From assembly GCA_023423475.1 (NCBI GenBank), contig JAFAFN010000472.1, positions 1 through 5,764 of the forward strand: a DNA stretch of 5,764 nt, written 5' to 3'. Of this stretch, positions 1-4,399 are shown one piece after another. Source of the DNA: Actinomycetes bacterium (GTDB taxonomy: Bacteria; Actinomycetota; Acidimicrobiia; Acidimicrobiales; Microtrichaceae). Numbering within the stretch: the stretch's first letter is position 1; every line of letters starts with the position of its first letter. The notes below the pieces were generated by a model, which saw only the letters and a program-made list of their open reading frames with translations, did not search any database and was not told the origin of the DNA. A program made the translations under genes and the position numbers.

Positions 1-2
1 GC

Positions 3-461
3 TCGAAGCCGGTGACGGTGGATCGCTGGTCGCTGCTCGTCGCGCAACCGCACTCGCTCCTGCTCGGCGGCGACTGGCTCTCGGCCGTGGCGCGGCGACA
101 GGGCACACCCGCTGACGTCGCGGTCGACGCCGCGAGCGTCGATCGGGCGACCGCCTCGATCGCCGCGGCGGCGGACTCGGTGGCCGCGGCCTACGAGACC
201 TCGGTCGCCGCACTGGACCGTGGCGATCCCGAGCTCACCGAGCAGGCCGACTCGGCGACGCGCGCCGCGGTGGTCACCGCCCGCACCGACACCGTCGCGA
301 TGCTGACCGACGACGGATGGCGCAGCGAGCTGTCGGACCGACAGGTGTTCGCGGTGCTGTGGTCCCTCCAGTGGGTGGAGCTGCTCGAAGGTCTGCGCCT
401 CGAGGTCCGCGATGAGCTCGCCGAGGTCGGCGAGGCGGTCGCACGCTCGTGGTGGCGCTGA
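3..461 (+). CDS. Unrecognised protein, 3' part (5' end outside window)
   Basis: The reading frame is open from the first complete codon in the window to a TGA at 459-461, giving about 152 visible residues. GTG codons at 12 and 18 could be starts, but no Shine-Dalgarno sequence or TAnnnT hexamer precedes them in the few bases available, so I treat the gene as cut by the window edge. The visible protein is rich in Ala, Asp, Glu and Arg and looks mostly helical. An Ala-rich segment lies around positions 135-210, and an acidic/hydrophobic helix near the C-terminus (WSLQWVELLEGLRLEVRDEL) could be amphipathic or coiled-coil. I see no signal peptide, membrane segment or catalytic motif. The third-position G/C bias supports real coding. 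It converges on the small minus-strand gene at 489-869. I do not recognise the family and assign no function. Confidence 0.6.
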   Translation, partial: SKPVTVDRWSLLVAQPHSLLLGGDWLSAVARRQGTPADVAVDAASVDRATASIAAAADSVAAAYETSVAALDRGDPELTEQADSATRAAVVTARTDTVAMLTDDGWRSELSDRQVFAVLWSLQWVELLEGLRLEVRDELAEVGEAVARSWWR

Positions 462-493
462 GTCCCCTGACCGGCAGGTGCTCGACGCTCAGC
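457..493. terminator. Possible bidirectional hairpin between convergent genes
   Basis: The arms GCTGAG (457-462) and CTCAGC (488-493) are perfectly complementary across a 25-base loop. The loop holds a smaller hairpin, CCTG (466-469) with CAGG (475-478). Each outer arm contains the stop codon of one convergent gene (TGA 459-461 on +; TCA 489-491, read as TGA on -). There is no T-run, so this is at best an atypical actinobacterial terminator. The stem is short and could be chance. Confidence 0.3.
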
Positions 494-869
494 CCGAGGC
501 GAGATGCGCGACACCGGCGCGCGACGTGCGGAAGCTCATGTAGGTGTTCGAACCCCCGGTGACGCTCATCACGACCAACCCGCGGTGTTCGAGGTGCTGA
601 AGACCTTCCTCGACCAGCCACTCGACCTCTCGCCACATCGTGTGCGGCAGGCCGGCGAAGTGGCCCGAGCCGGTCGGGTCGTAGGGCTTGAGGATCGCCG
701 GGGTCGACATGACCTGGCCCTCTCCCGGCGCCCCCGGCCCGAAGGTGCCCCGCAGCAGCTCGTCCGCGAGCTCGTCGAGCGTCAGCGCCGCGAGCCGAGC
801 CGCGGTGGCCGAGAGCTCGGCCTCCGGCCCACCGCCGTCCGGGTCGTCCTTCCGTCCGAAGATTCCCAT
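489..869 (-). CDS. Small protein of unknown function, winged-helix-like C-terminus
   Basis: This 126-residue soluble protein is read from an ATG at 867-869 to a TGA at 489-491. The N-terminus (MGIFGRKDDPDGGG) is charged, Gly-rich and probably disordered. Residues 18-42 form a likely helix (LAALTLDELADELLRG), followed by a Gly/Pro-rich linker. Residues 78-96 form a second helix (MWREVEWLVEEGLQHLEHR), then a hydrophobic strand (GLVVMSV), a turn and a second strand (NTYMSFRTSRAGVAHL). This helix, strand, turn, strand, 'T/S-RAG' order resembles the last helix and wing of winged-helix proteins, but no full helix-turn-helix is visible, so a DNA-binding role is only inference. It is the last gene after marR and the hydrolase on the same strand, 40 bases downstream. 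It has no Shine-Dalgarno sequence; instead TACGTT ends six bases before the ATG, so it may also have its own leaderless promoter. I do not recognise the family. Confidence 0.72.
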   Translation of the reverse strand: MGIFGRKDDPDGGGPEAELSATAARLAALTLDELADELLRGTFGPGAPGEGQVMSTPAILKPYDPTGSGHFAGLPHTMWREVEWLVEEGLQHLEHRGLVVMSVTGGSNTYMSFRTSRAGVAHLASG

Positions 870-875
870 GCCGGG

Positions 876-881
876 AACGTA
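876..881 (-). promoter_or_regulatory. Candidate -10 of a leaderless internal promoter
   Basis: Read on the minus strand, TACGTT is followed by six bases (CCCGGC) and then the ATG of the small gene. This is the spacing expected if transcription begins at the A of the start codon. TACGTT is the same hexamer found before tetR. No good -35 is visible 16-18 bases upstream (CCTGCG at the 17-base position). The promoter is therefore weaker evidence than the marR and tetR cases, and readthrough from the hydrolase is likely too. Confidence 0.4.
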
Positions 882-909
882 GCGCCGGTGACGGTCGGCG
901 CAGGGCGTG

Positions 910-1827
910 TCAGCTCGCTGCGAGCAGGTCCGCGCAGAACGACGTCACCGCACGCGTGAACCGCTGCGGGGCCTCCCACGGCACGAAGTGGCCCACGTCG
1001 CGCAACAGGTACGGCCCGACGTGGTTGGGCAGGACGATCGCTGCCATGCGGTCCCAGTCCGCGCTGATGACGTGGTCCGACGGGCCGAACAGCAGCAGCG
1101 ACAGCAGCTCGGGGTTCTTCGCGATCATCGACCGCCCGCTGCGCGCCGCGGGGTCGAACACCGACTCGTAGCAGCCGAAGCTCGCCCGCAGCTTCGCCGC
1201 GTCGCCGAACGGCTCGGCGTGGAAGGCGACCGCATCGTCGTCGAAGGCGCCGGGGTGCGCCCAGAACCGCGACGTGTAGAAGGGCGCGATGTAGTGACGA
1301 CGCGCCGACTCGGTCGGCAGCTCCGCGAGCAGTCCGTCGCCGTCGAGCGCCTGTCGCATGAAGTAGTCGTGCGCCCCGGCGGCCATCCGCTCCATGCCGA
1401 CCATCTCGTCGGGCAGGTACGGCAGGGGCGAGTTGAACAGCACGAGGCGATCGACACGCTCGGGCGCCCGTGCGGCGAGGTCCTGGGCGACCGCGCCGCC
1501 GAAGTCACCCGCGCCGAGCACGACGCGGTCGACCCCGAGATCGTCGAGCAGCGCCAGCAGATCGAGGCTCGATGCCACCGTGTCGTGCAGTCCGTCAGGT
1601 CCGACCTCGGAGTCGCCGAAGGCCCTGAGGTCAGGGGCGATCACGTCGAAGCCGGCGGCGGCGAGCGGTTCGATGACCCGCCACCACACCCGCTTGGTCT
1701 CCGGGAACCCGTGGACCAGGAGCAGCGGCACACCGCCGGCGCCCTCGCGCACGTACGCCTGGTCGAACCCACGAGCTCGGCTGCGGCGCACCTCGAAGCG
1801 ATCGGGGTCCAGGTCGGGATCGCTCAC
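910..1827 (-). CDS. Alpha/beta hydrolase, epoxide hydrolase/dehalogenase-like
   Basis: This 305-residue cytoplasmic alpha/beta-hydrolase-fold enzyme has no signal peptide. Visible landmarks in order are: the oxyanion-loop motif HGFPE at 39-43; DLRAFGDS at 66-73, close to the DLRGYGDS of epoxide hydrolases; the nucleophile elbow GAGDFGG at 105-111 with Asp108 as nucleophile; a helical cap at about 135-225 with Tyr179, Tyr184 and Tyr220 as possible ring-opening tyrosines; the acid in GPSDHVI, Asp251; and the catalytic His280 in DVGHFVPWEAP. An Asp rather than Ser nucleophile, plus HGFPE, points to epoxide hydrolase or haloalkane/haloacetate dehalogenase chemistry through a covalent ester. The substrate cannot be read from sequence. 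One oddity is that the residue before the nucleophile is Gly107, where relatives usually have His (GHDWG). The start is a GTG sharing GTGA with the marR stop, with AGGAGGG just upstream, so translation is coupled to marR. A C-C-hydrolase role is less likely because those use Ser. Confidence 0.9.
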   Translation of the reverse strand: MSDPDLDPDRFEVRRSRARGFDQAYVREGAGGVPLLLVHGFPETKRVWWRVIEPLAAAGFDVIAPDLRAFGDSEVGPDGLHDTVASSLDLLALLDDLGVDRVVLGAGDFGGAVAQDLAARAPERVDRLVLFNSPLPYLPDEMVGMERMAAGAHDYFMRQALDGDGLLAELPTESARRHYIAPFYTSRFWAHPGAFDDDAVAFHAEPFGDAAKLRASFGCYESVFDPAARSGRSMIAKNPELLSLLLFGPSDHVISADWDRMAAIVLPNHVGPYLLRDVGHFVPWEAPQRFTRAVTSFCADLLAAS

Positions 1828-2288
1828 GTGCCCTCCTCGGCGGTCGGGTCCAGCCCGTCCGCGAGCGTCTCACAGATGCGTCGCAGCTGGCGGACCTGTG
1901 TCGTGCTGAGGCGGTCGAAGACGTTCGCCCGCACCTCGCTCACGTGTCCGGGCGCCGCGTCGGTGAGCGCCTGCATGCCGCCGTCGGTGAGCGTCGCCGT
2001 CTGCCCCCGACGATCCGTCGGACAGACGTGCCGCTGGACCCAACCGCTGCGCTCCATCGAGGTGACGGCATGGGTGAGCCGGCTCTGGGAGTAGCGGAGC
2101 CGCCGGGCGAGGTCGCTCATGCGCAGCGCCCGATCCGGCGCCTCGGACAGCGCGACGAGCACCGCGTAGTACGCGTGGGGCATGCCGGCATCTCGCTGGA
2201 GCTGTCGGTCGAGCGCCTGGTCGAGCAGTTGGGACGAGAGCAGGTAGGCACGCCACGCCCGTTGTTCGTCCTCGTCGAGCCACTGCAC
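1824..2288 (-). CDS. MarR-family transcriptional regulator
   Basis: This 154-residue protein is of normal length for a MarR dimer. N-terminal helices at about 5-50 form part of the dimer interface. The winged helix-turn-helix spans about 56-105: RMSDLARRLRYSQSRLTHAV is the HTH with recognition helix, followed by MERSGWVQRHVCPTDRRGQTATLT, the wing with the family's D-x-R-G-x signature (DRRG). C-terminal helices (VFDRLSTTQVRQLRRICETL) complete the dimerisation region. MarR proteins usually repress a divergent gene and themselves and are released by small phenolic or other ligands, or by oxidation. One Cys lies in the wing (CPTDRRG) and one in the last helix, so redox sensing is possible but unproven. 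The start is GTG at 2286-2288, the only usable start before an in-frame stop at 2319-2321. No Shine-Dalgarno sequence precedes it, and TACCCT ends six bases upstream, so a leaderless mRNA is likely. It is the first gene of the minus-strand operon. Confidence 0.94.
   Translation of the reverse strand: MQWLDEDEQRAWRAYLLSSQLLDQALDRQLQRDAGMPHAYYAVLVALSEAPDRALRMSDLARRLRYSQSRLTHAVTSMERSGWVQRHVCPTDRRGQTATLTDGGMQALTDAAPGHVSEVRANVFDRLSTTQVRQLRRICETLADGLDPTAEEGT
1831..1837 (-). promoter_or_regulatory. Ribosome binding site of the hydrolase inside marR
   Basis: On the minus strand AGGAGGG lies within the last codons of marR (Glu-Glu-Gly), about four bases before the GTG at 1825-1827. It fixes that GTG as the hydrolase start and supports coupled translation with marR. 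Confidence 0.7.
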
Positions 2289-2294
2289 GACACC

Positions 2295-2322
2295 AGGGTA
2301 CTCGACGGGATTGAACGTTCAA
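2295..2322 (-). promoter_or_regulatory. marR promoter, apparently leaderless
   Basis: On the minus strand the -35 TTGAAC (2322-2317), a 16-base spacer and the -10 TACCCT (2300-2295) precede, after six bases (GGTGTC), the GTG start at 2288. Transcription would begin at or within a base of the start codon. The -35 is the right half of the palindromic operator TTGAACGTTCAA, so bound MarR would block this promoter. Confidence 0.62.
2311..2322. promoter_or_regulatory. Operator 1 (probable MarR site), perfect 12-bp palindrome
   Basis: TTGAACGTTCAA is identical to its reverse complement. It sits between marR and the divergent VOC gene, and its two halves coincide with the -35 hexamers of both promoters. 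A short palindrome with few bases between half-sites, in an intergenic region beside marR, is the normal form of a MarR operator. Assignment to this regulator is inference from position. Confidence 0.72.
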
Positions 2323-2338
2323 GTAGTCGTGTTATCAT
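2311..2338 (+). promoter_or_regulatory. Promoter of the VOC gene
   Basis: On the plus strand the -35 TTGAAC (2311-2316), a 16-base spacer and the -10 TATCAT (2333-2338; five of six consensus bases) give a predicted start near 2345. The -35 is the left half of the first operator and the predicted start falls inside the second, so repressor at either site should interfere. This promoter gives an ordinary leader of about 37 bases with a Shine-Dalgarno sequence. Confidence 0.68.
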
Positions 2339-2341
2339 GAC

Positions 2342-2353
2342 TTGAAGGTTCAA
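2342..2353. promoter_or_regulatory. Operator 2 (probable MarR site), TTGAA-GG-TTCAA
   Basis: TTGAAGGTTCAA repeats the TTGAA-N2-TTCAA pattern of operator 1, with its centre 31 bp away (about three helical turns, so the same DNA face). On the opposite strand it reads TTGAACCTTCAAGT, matching TTGAACGTTCAAGT of operator 1 at 13 of 14 bases. It overlaps the predicted VOC transcription start. Confidence 0.68.
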
Positions 2354-2368
2354 CTACACCCGCTGGCC

Positions 2369-2375
2369 AGGGAGG
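2369..2375 (+). promoter_or_regulatory. Ribosome binding site of the VOC gene
   Basis: AGGGAGG lies six bases before the ATG at 2382. It is a strong site that decides this start, and contrasts with the start of marR, which has none. Confidence 0.8.
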
Positions 2376-2381
2376 CCCTCG

Positions 2382-2909
2382 ATGCCCGTCACCCGACTGA
2401 ACCACGCCGTGCTCTACGTCCGCGACGTGCAGCGCACCCGCGACTTCTACGAGCAGGTGCTGGACTTCCGCACCCTCATCTGGATGCCCGGCCAGGCCGC
2501 GTTCTTCCAGGCCCCCGCGTCGAACAACGACCACGACCTGGGCGTCTTCCAGATCGGAGCGGGCGCAGGACCGTCGACCGCGGGTCGCAGCTCGGTCGGG
2601 CTGTACCACCTGGCGTGGGAGGTCGACACGCTCGCCGAGCTCGCCCGGATCGCCGGCCTGCTCTCCGAGCGCGGCGCGCTCGTGGGCGCCTCGGACCACT
2701 TCACCACCAAGGCGCTCTACGCCAAGGACCCCGACGGCATCGAGTTCGAGGTCTCCTGGTTGGTGCCGGCCGACCTCATCACCGACGATCTGCGCGAGCG
2801 CATCTCGAGCGGCGACATCCGCCCCCATCCCCTCGACATCGAGGCCGAGATCGAGCGCTACGGCGCCGACACCCTCGGCGGCATCGGCATCTCGATCCCC
2901 GTTCGCTGA
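2382..2909 (+). CDS. VOC-family metalloenzyme (glyoxalase/extradiol dioxygenase fold)
   Basis: This 175-residue protein has the paired beta-alpha-beta-beta-beta modules of the vicinal oxygen chelate fold. Module one starts at LNHAVLYVRD (His8) and ends near NNDHDLGVFQI (His51). Module two starts at YHLAWEVD (His76) and ends in KDPDGIEFEVSW (Glu123). His8, His76 and Glu123 fit the 2-His-1-carboxylate metal site, and His51 lies where extradiol dioxygenases often carry a second-shell His. A ring-cleaving dioxygenase or another Fe/Mn-dependent VOC reaction is therefore plausible, but family members also include lyases, epimerases and resistance proteins. An acidic, charged tail (about 128-175), longer than the bare domain, follows. 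The start ATG has a strong Shine-Dalgarno site. The gene is divergent from marR and shares its operators, so it is the likely main target of the repressor. The substrate is unknown; the neighbouring epoxide-hydrolase-like enzyme suggests a shared xenobiotic or aromatic route. Confidence 0.9.
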   Translation: MPVTRLNHAVLYVRDVQRTRDFYEQVLDFRTLIWMPGQAAFFQAPASNNDHDLGVFQIGAGAGPSTAGRSSVGLYHLAWEVDTLAELARIAGLLSERGALVGASDHFTTKALYAKDPDGIEFEVSWLVPADLITDDLRERISSGDIRPHPLDIEAEIERYGADTLGGIGISIPVR

Positions 2910-2918
2910 GCCACCGCC

Positions 2919-2947
2919 GAGCGACCCCGACCGAGGTTCCGTCGCTC
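2919..2947 (+). terminator. Possible terminator hairpin after the VOC gene
   Basis: GAGCGAC (2919-2925) pairs perfectly with GTCGCTC (2941-2947) across a 15-base loop. It starts ten bases after the VOC stop and ends five bases before the tetR -35. There is no T-run, only C's, so it is an unusual terminator candidate of the kind seen in GC-rich genomes. Confidence 0.4.
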
Positions 2948-2952
2948 CCCCG

Positions 2953-2981
2953 TTGACCTCCGGGTCCGTCGGGCGTACGTT
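2953..2981 (+). promoter_or_regulatory. tetR promoter, apparently leaderless
   Basis: TTGACC (2953-2958, five of six -35 bases), a 17-base spacer and TACGTT (2976-2981, TAnnnT type) are followed by seven bases and then the ATG at 2989. Transcription would start at or next to the A of the ATG. No Shine-Dalgarno sequence precedes this ATG, which agrees with a leaderless mRNA. The -10 overlaps the left arm of the inverted repeat at 2977-3005. Confidence 0.62.
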
Positions 2982-3005
2982 TTCCGACATGGCTTCGGAA
3001 AACGT
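2977..3005. promoter_or_regulatory. Inverted repeat over the tetR start codon (probable TetR operator)
   Basis: ACGTTTTCCGA (2977-2987) and TCGGAAAACGT (2995-3005) are perfect 11-base reverse complements around a 7-base centre, CATGGCT, that contains the ATG. The left arm covers the end of the -10. The right arm encodes residues Ser3-Val6 of the regulator. The A/T-rich half-sites stand out from the surrounding GC-rich sequence. The size, symmetry and position fit an autoregulatory TetR-family operator; binding itself is inferred. Confidence 0.75.
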
Positions 3006-3753
3006 GGGTGCCTCGACATCGCCCGACCGGCGAACCAGGAAACGTGACCAGCGCCGGGCACGTCTGCTCGAGCTCGCGGCCGACCTCGTCGAGCGCGACG
3101 GGGTCGACGGCGTGACGATGACCGCCCTTGCCGAGGCGGCCGACTACGCGCCGGCGTCGCTCTACACCTACTTCCCCTCGCGCAGCGCCCTGCTCGCCGC
3201 ACTGCAGCAGCAGGCGCTCGGCACGCTGGCCCTGGTCGGCGACGACGCGACCGCGGCGTGGCGCACCCGACTCGACGGCACCGATCCCGCCCTCGACTCG
3301 CTGGTCCTGCTCTGGGGGTTCGCCGATCTTTTCCTGCACGCGCCCCAGCGTCACCCCCGCGAGTTCCGTCTGCAGCAGCAGCTGCTCGTCACCCCCGGCG
3401 CCGAGAGCCTTGACGACGCCGCCACCGTGGTGCCCGCGGCCATGGCGGTGCTGGATCTGCCCCGACAGCTGCTCTCCGAGGCGGCGGCCTCGGGCGCGCT
3501 CGAGGCACCCGCACCGGCCGAGGACCCGATCGGCTCCCCCTTCGACGGCGACCTGCTGCGCACCTTCGCCTGGATCGTGGCCCTCAATGGGGCCCTCATG
3601 ATCGACGGGTTGAGCACCGGAGCACCGTCGACCGGCGCGGCGCTCGGTGGCGAGATCACCTCGGCGCTGCTGCGCGGCTGGGGTGCCGATCCGCTGCGCT
3701 CCGCCGCCGCCAGGGCTCGAGCGGCCGAGATCACCATCGAGGAGCAGCCATGA
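2989..3753 (+). CDS. TetR-family transcriptional regulator
   Basis: From ATG 2989 the product has 254 residues, slightly longer than the usual 190-230. An N-terminal basic tail (RRTRKRDQRRARLLE) leads into helix 1 with LLELAADLVERDG. The helix-turn-helix lies at about residues 43-62 (TMTALAEAADYAPASLYTYF), including the family's typical SLYTYFPSRSALLAAL. The remaining ~185 residues are the variable ligand and dimer domain, with no recognisable ligand family. They contain a loop rich in Ala, Pro and Glu (about 160-180) and a C-terminal helical region. I choose ATG 2989 over the upstream TTG at 2953 because the TTG lies inside a good -35 hexamer. The protein probably represses its own promoter through the inverted repeat over the start codon. 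The gene ends in an ATGA overlap with the hydroxylase gene, so the two form an operon and the hydroxylase is the likely physiological target. Confidence 0.93.
   Translation: MASENVGASTSPDRRTRKRDQRRARLLELAADLVERDGVDGVTMTALAEAADYAPASLYTYFPSRSALLAALQQQALGTLALVGDDATAAWRTRLDGTDPALDSLVLLWGFADLFLHAPQRHPREFRLQQQLLVTPGAESLDDAATVVPAAMAVLDLPRQLLSEAAASGALEAPAPAEDPIGSPFDGDLLRTFAWIVALNGALMIDGLSTGAPSTGAALGGEITSALLRGWGADPLRSAAARARAAEITIEEQP
3739..3744 (+). promoter_or_regulatory. Ribosome binding site of the hydroxylase inside tetR
   Basis: GAGGAG lies within the last tetR codons, five bases before the ATG at 3750. It supports that start and translational coupling through the ATGA overlap. Confidence 0.75.
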
Positions 3754-4388
3754 ACGCCGCCGACGCCCTGACCTTCGCCGTCGCCCTCGCCGCCGGCGCG
3801 GCGCTGTGGACCTTCGCGGAGTACCTGCTGCACCGCTTCGCGATGCACGAGCTCGACGGCAAGGGGATCATGAGCCGCGAGCACCTCGAGCACCACGTGC
3901 ACTCCTCGTGGAGCTTCTCGGTCACCCACCTGCTCAGCTGGGCCGGCATGCTGCTCGTCGGCTTCGGGGCGTGGCTCCCCCTCACGTGGTGGCTCGTCGG
4001 GCCCGCCGCCGGGTTCGGCGTCGCGATCGGGTGGGCCGTCGGCTACTTCGCCTACGAGTACGTGCACGCCGTCGCACACCTGCGCCCGCCGACGGGTCGC
4101 TACTCGCGGTGGGTGCGGACGCATCACTTCCACCACCACTTCGGACATCCGAAGTCGAACCACGGCGTGAGCACCGTCGTGTGGGACCGCGTGTTCGGCA
4201 CCCTCGAGACACCCGAGGTCGTGCGGGTCCCACGACGACTCGCCCTGCCGTGGCTCGTCGACGACGCCGGCGAGCTGCGCCCGGAGTTCGCGGACGACTA
4301 CGTGCTGGTGGGCGCCGCCGACCCGTCGGAGCGGCTCGCCGCGATCGATCGCGCCCGGGCGTTCGCCTCGATGGCCCCCGTGGACTGA
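3750..4388 (+). CDS. Membrane di-iron hydroxylase (fatty acid hydroxylase/sterol desaturase superfamily)
   Basis: This 212-residue membrane enzyme carries the superfamily's histidine clusters: H28-x4-H33 (HRFAMH); H45-x2-H48-H49 with H51 (HLEHHVH); H106-x3-H110 (HAVAH); and H125-H126-x-H128-H129-H130 (HHFHHH), followed by His133 and His138. These should hold an oxo-bridged di-iron centre that hydroxylates a lipid using O2 and an electron donor. Likely membrane segments are residues 5-24, 58-80 and 84-105, with the His clusters on the cytoplasmic side. The sequence after the last cluster (NHGVSTVVWDRVFGTL) resembles the N-(F/H)-G-V-(S/T)-x-x-W-D-x-x-F-G-T block of fatty acid hydroxylases and sterol desaturases. 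The acyl, sterol-like or carotenoid substrate cannot be decided. No desaturase, ferredoxin or cytochrome b5 domain is attached, so the electron donor is encoded elsewhere. It is the second gene of the tetR operon, with its own Shine-Dalgarno site, and ends 7 bases before the convergent Nudix stop. Confidence 0.92.
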   Translation: MNAADALTFAVALAAGAALWTFAEYLLHRFAMHELDGKGIMSREHLEHHVHSSWSFSVTHLLSWAGMLLVGFGAWLPLTWWLVGPAAGFGVAIGWAVGYFAYEYVHAVAHLRPPTGRYSRWVRTHHFHHHFGHPKSNHGVSTVVWDRVFGTLETPEVVRVPRRLALPWLVDDAGELRPEFADDYVLVGAADPSERLAAIDRARAFASMAPVD

Positions 4389-4399
4389 GCCGGGCTCAG
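4385..4399. terminator. Palindrome containing both convergent stop codons
   Basis: CTGAGCC-G-GGCTCAG is a 15-base perfect inverted repeat. As RNA it gives a six-base stem (CTGAGC/GCTCAG) with loop CGG. It holds the TGA of the hydroxylase gene (4386-4388) and the TGA of the Nudix gene (TCA, 4396-4398). Only seven bases separate the genes, so any termination signal must lie here or inside coding sequence. With no T-run on either side, function as a bidirectional terminator is uncertain. Confidence 0.4.

Noticed and set aside
910..1827. Hydrolase as a serine meta-cleavage-product (C-C bond) hydrolase partnering the VOC dioxygenase
   Set aside because: Tempting from context, but the nucleophile position is Asp (GAGDFGG), not the Ser those enzymes need.
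907..2094. A 395-codon open frame on the + strand opposite the hydrolase and marR
   Set aside because: The product is Arg/Val/Glu/Gly-rich low-complexity sequence without any domain, lies antisense to two clear genes, and is explained by GC-rich third positions suppressing stops on the other strand.
2331..2336. GATAAC on the minus strand as the marR -10
   Set aside because: Only 11 bases separate it from the TTGAAC of operator 2, too short for a sigma-70-type promoter. TACCCT at 2300-2295 has correct spacing and sits just before the start.
2953..2989. TTG at 2953 as the start of the TetR protein
   Set aside because: It is the beginning of a good -35 hexamer (TTGACC) with a matching -10 17 bases later, and the extra 12 residues add nothing recognisable. 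ATG 2989 fits a leaderless start.
2319..2990. A 223-codon open frame on the - strand opposite the VOC gene
   Set aside because: It would cover the divergent control region and the VOC gene, and its sequence is Gly/Val/Glu-rich without family motifs; it is an antisense shadow.
3750..4388. Hydroxylase as beta-carotene hydroxylase CrtZ
   Set aside because: The His-box layout is related, but the NHGVSTVVWDRVFGTL block and last His cluster look more like fatty acid hydroxylase/sterol desaturase members, and no carotenoid genes are nearby. A carotenoid substrate is not fully excluded.
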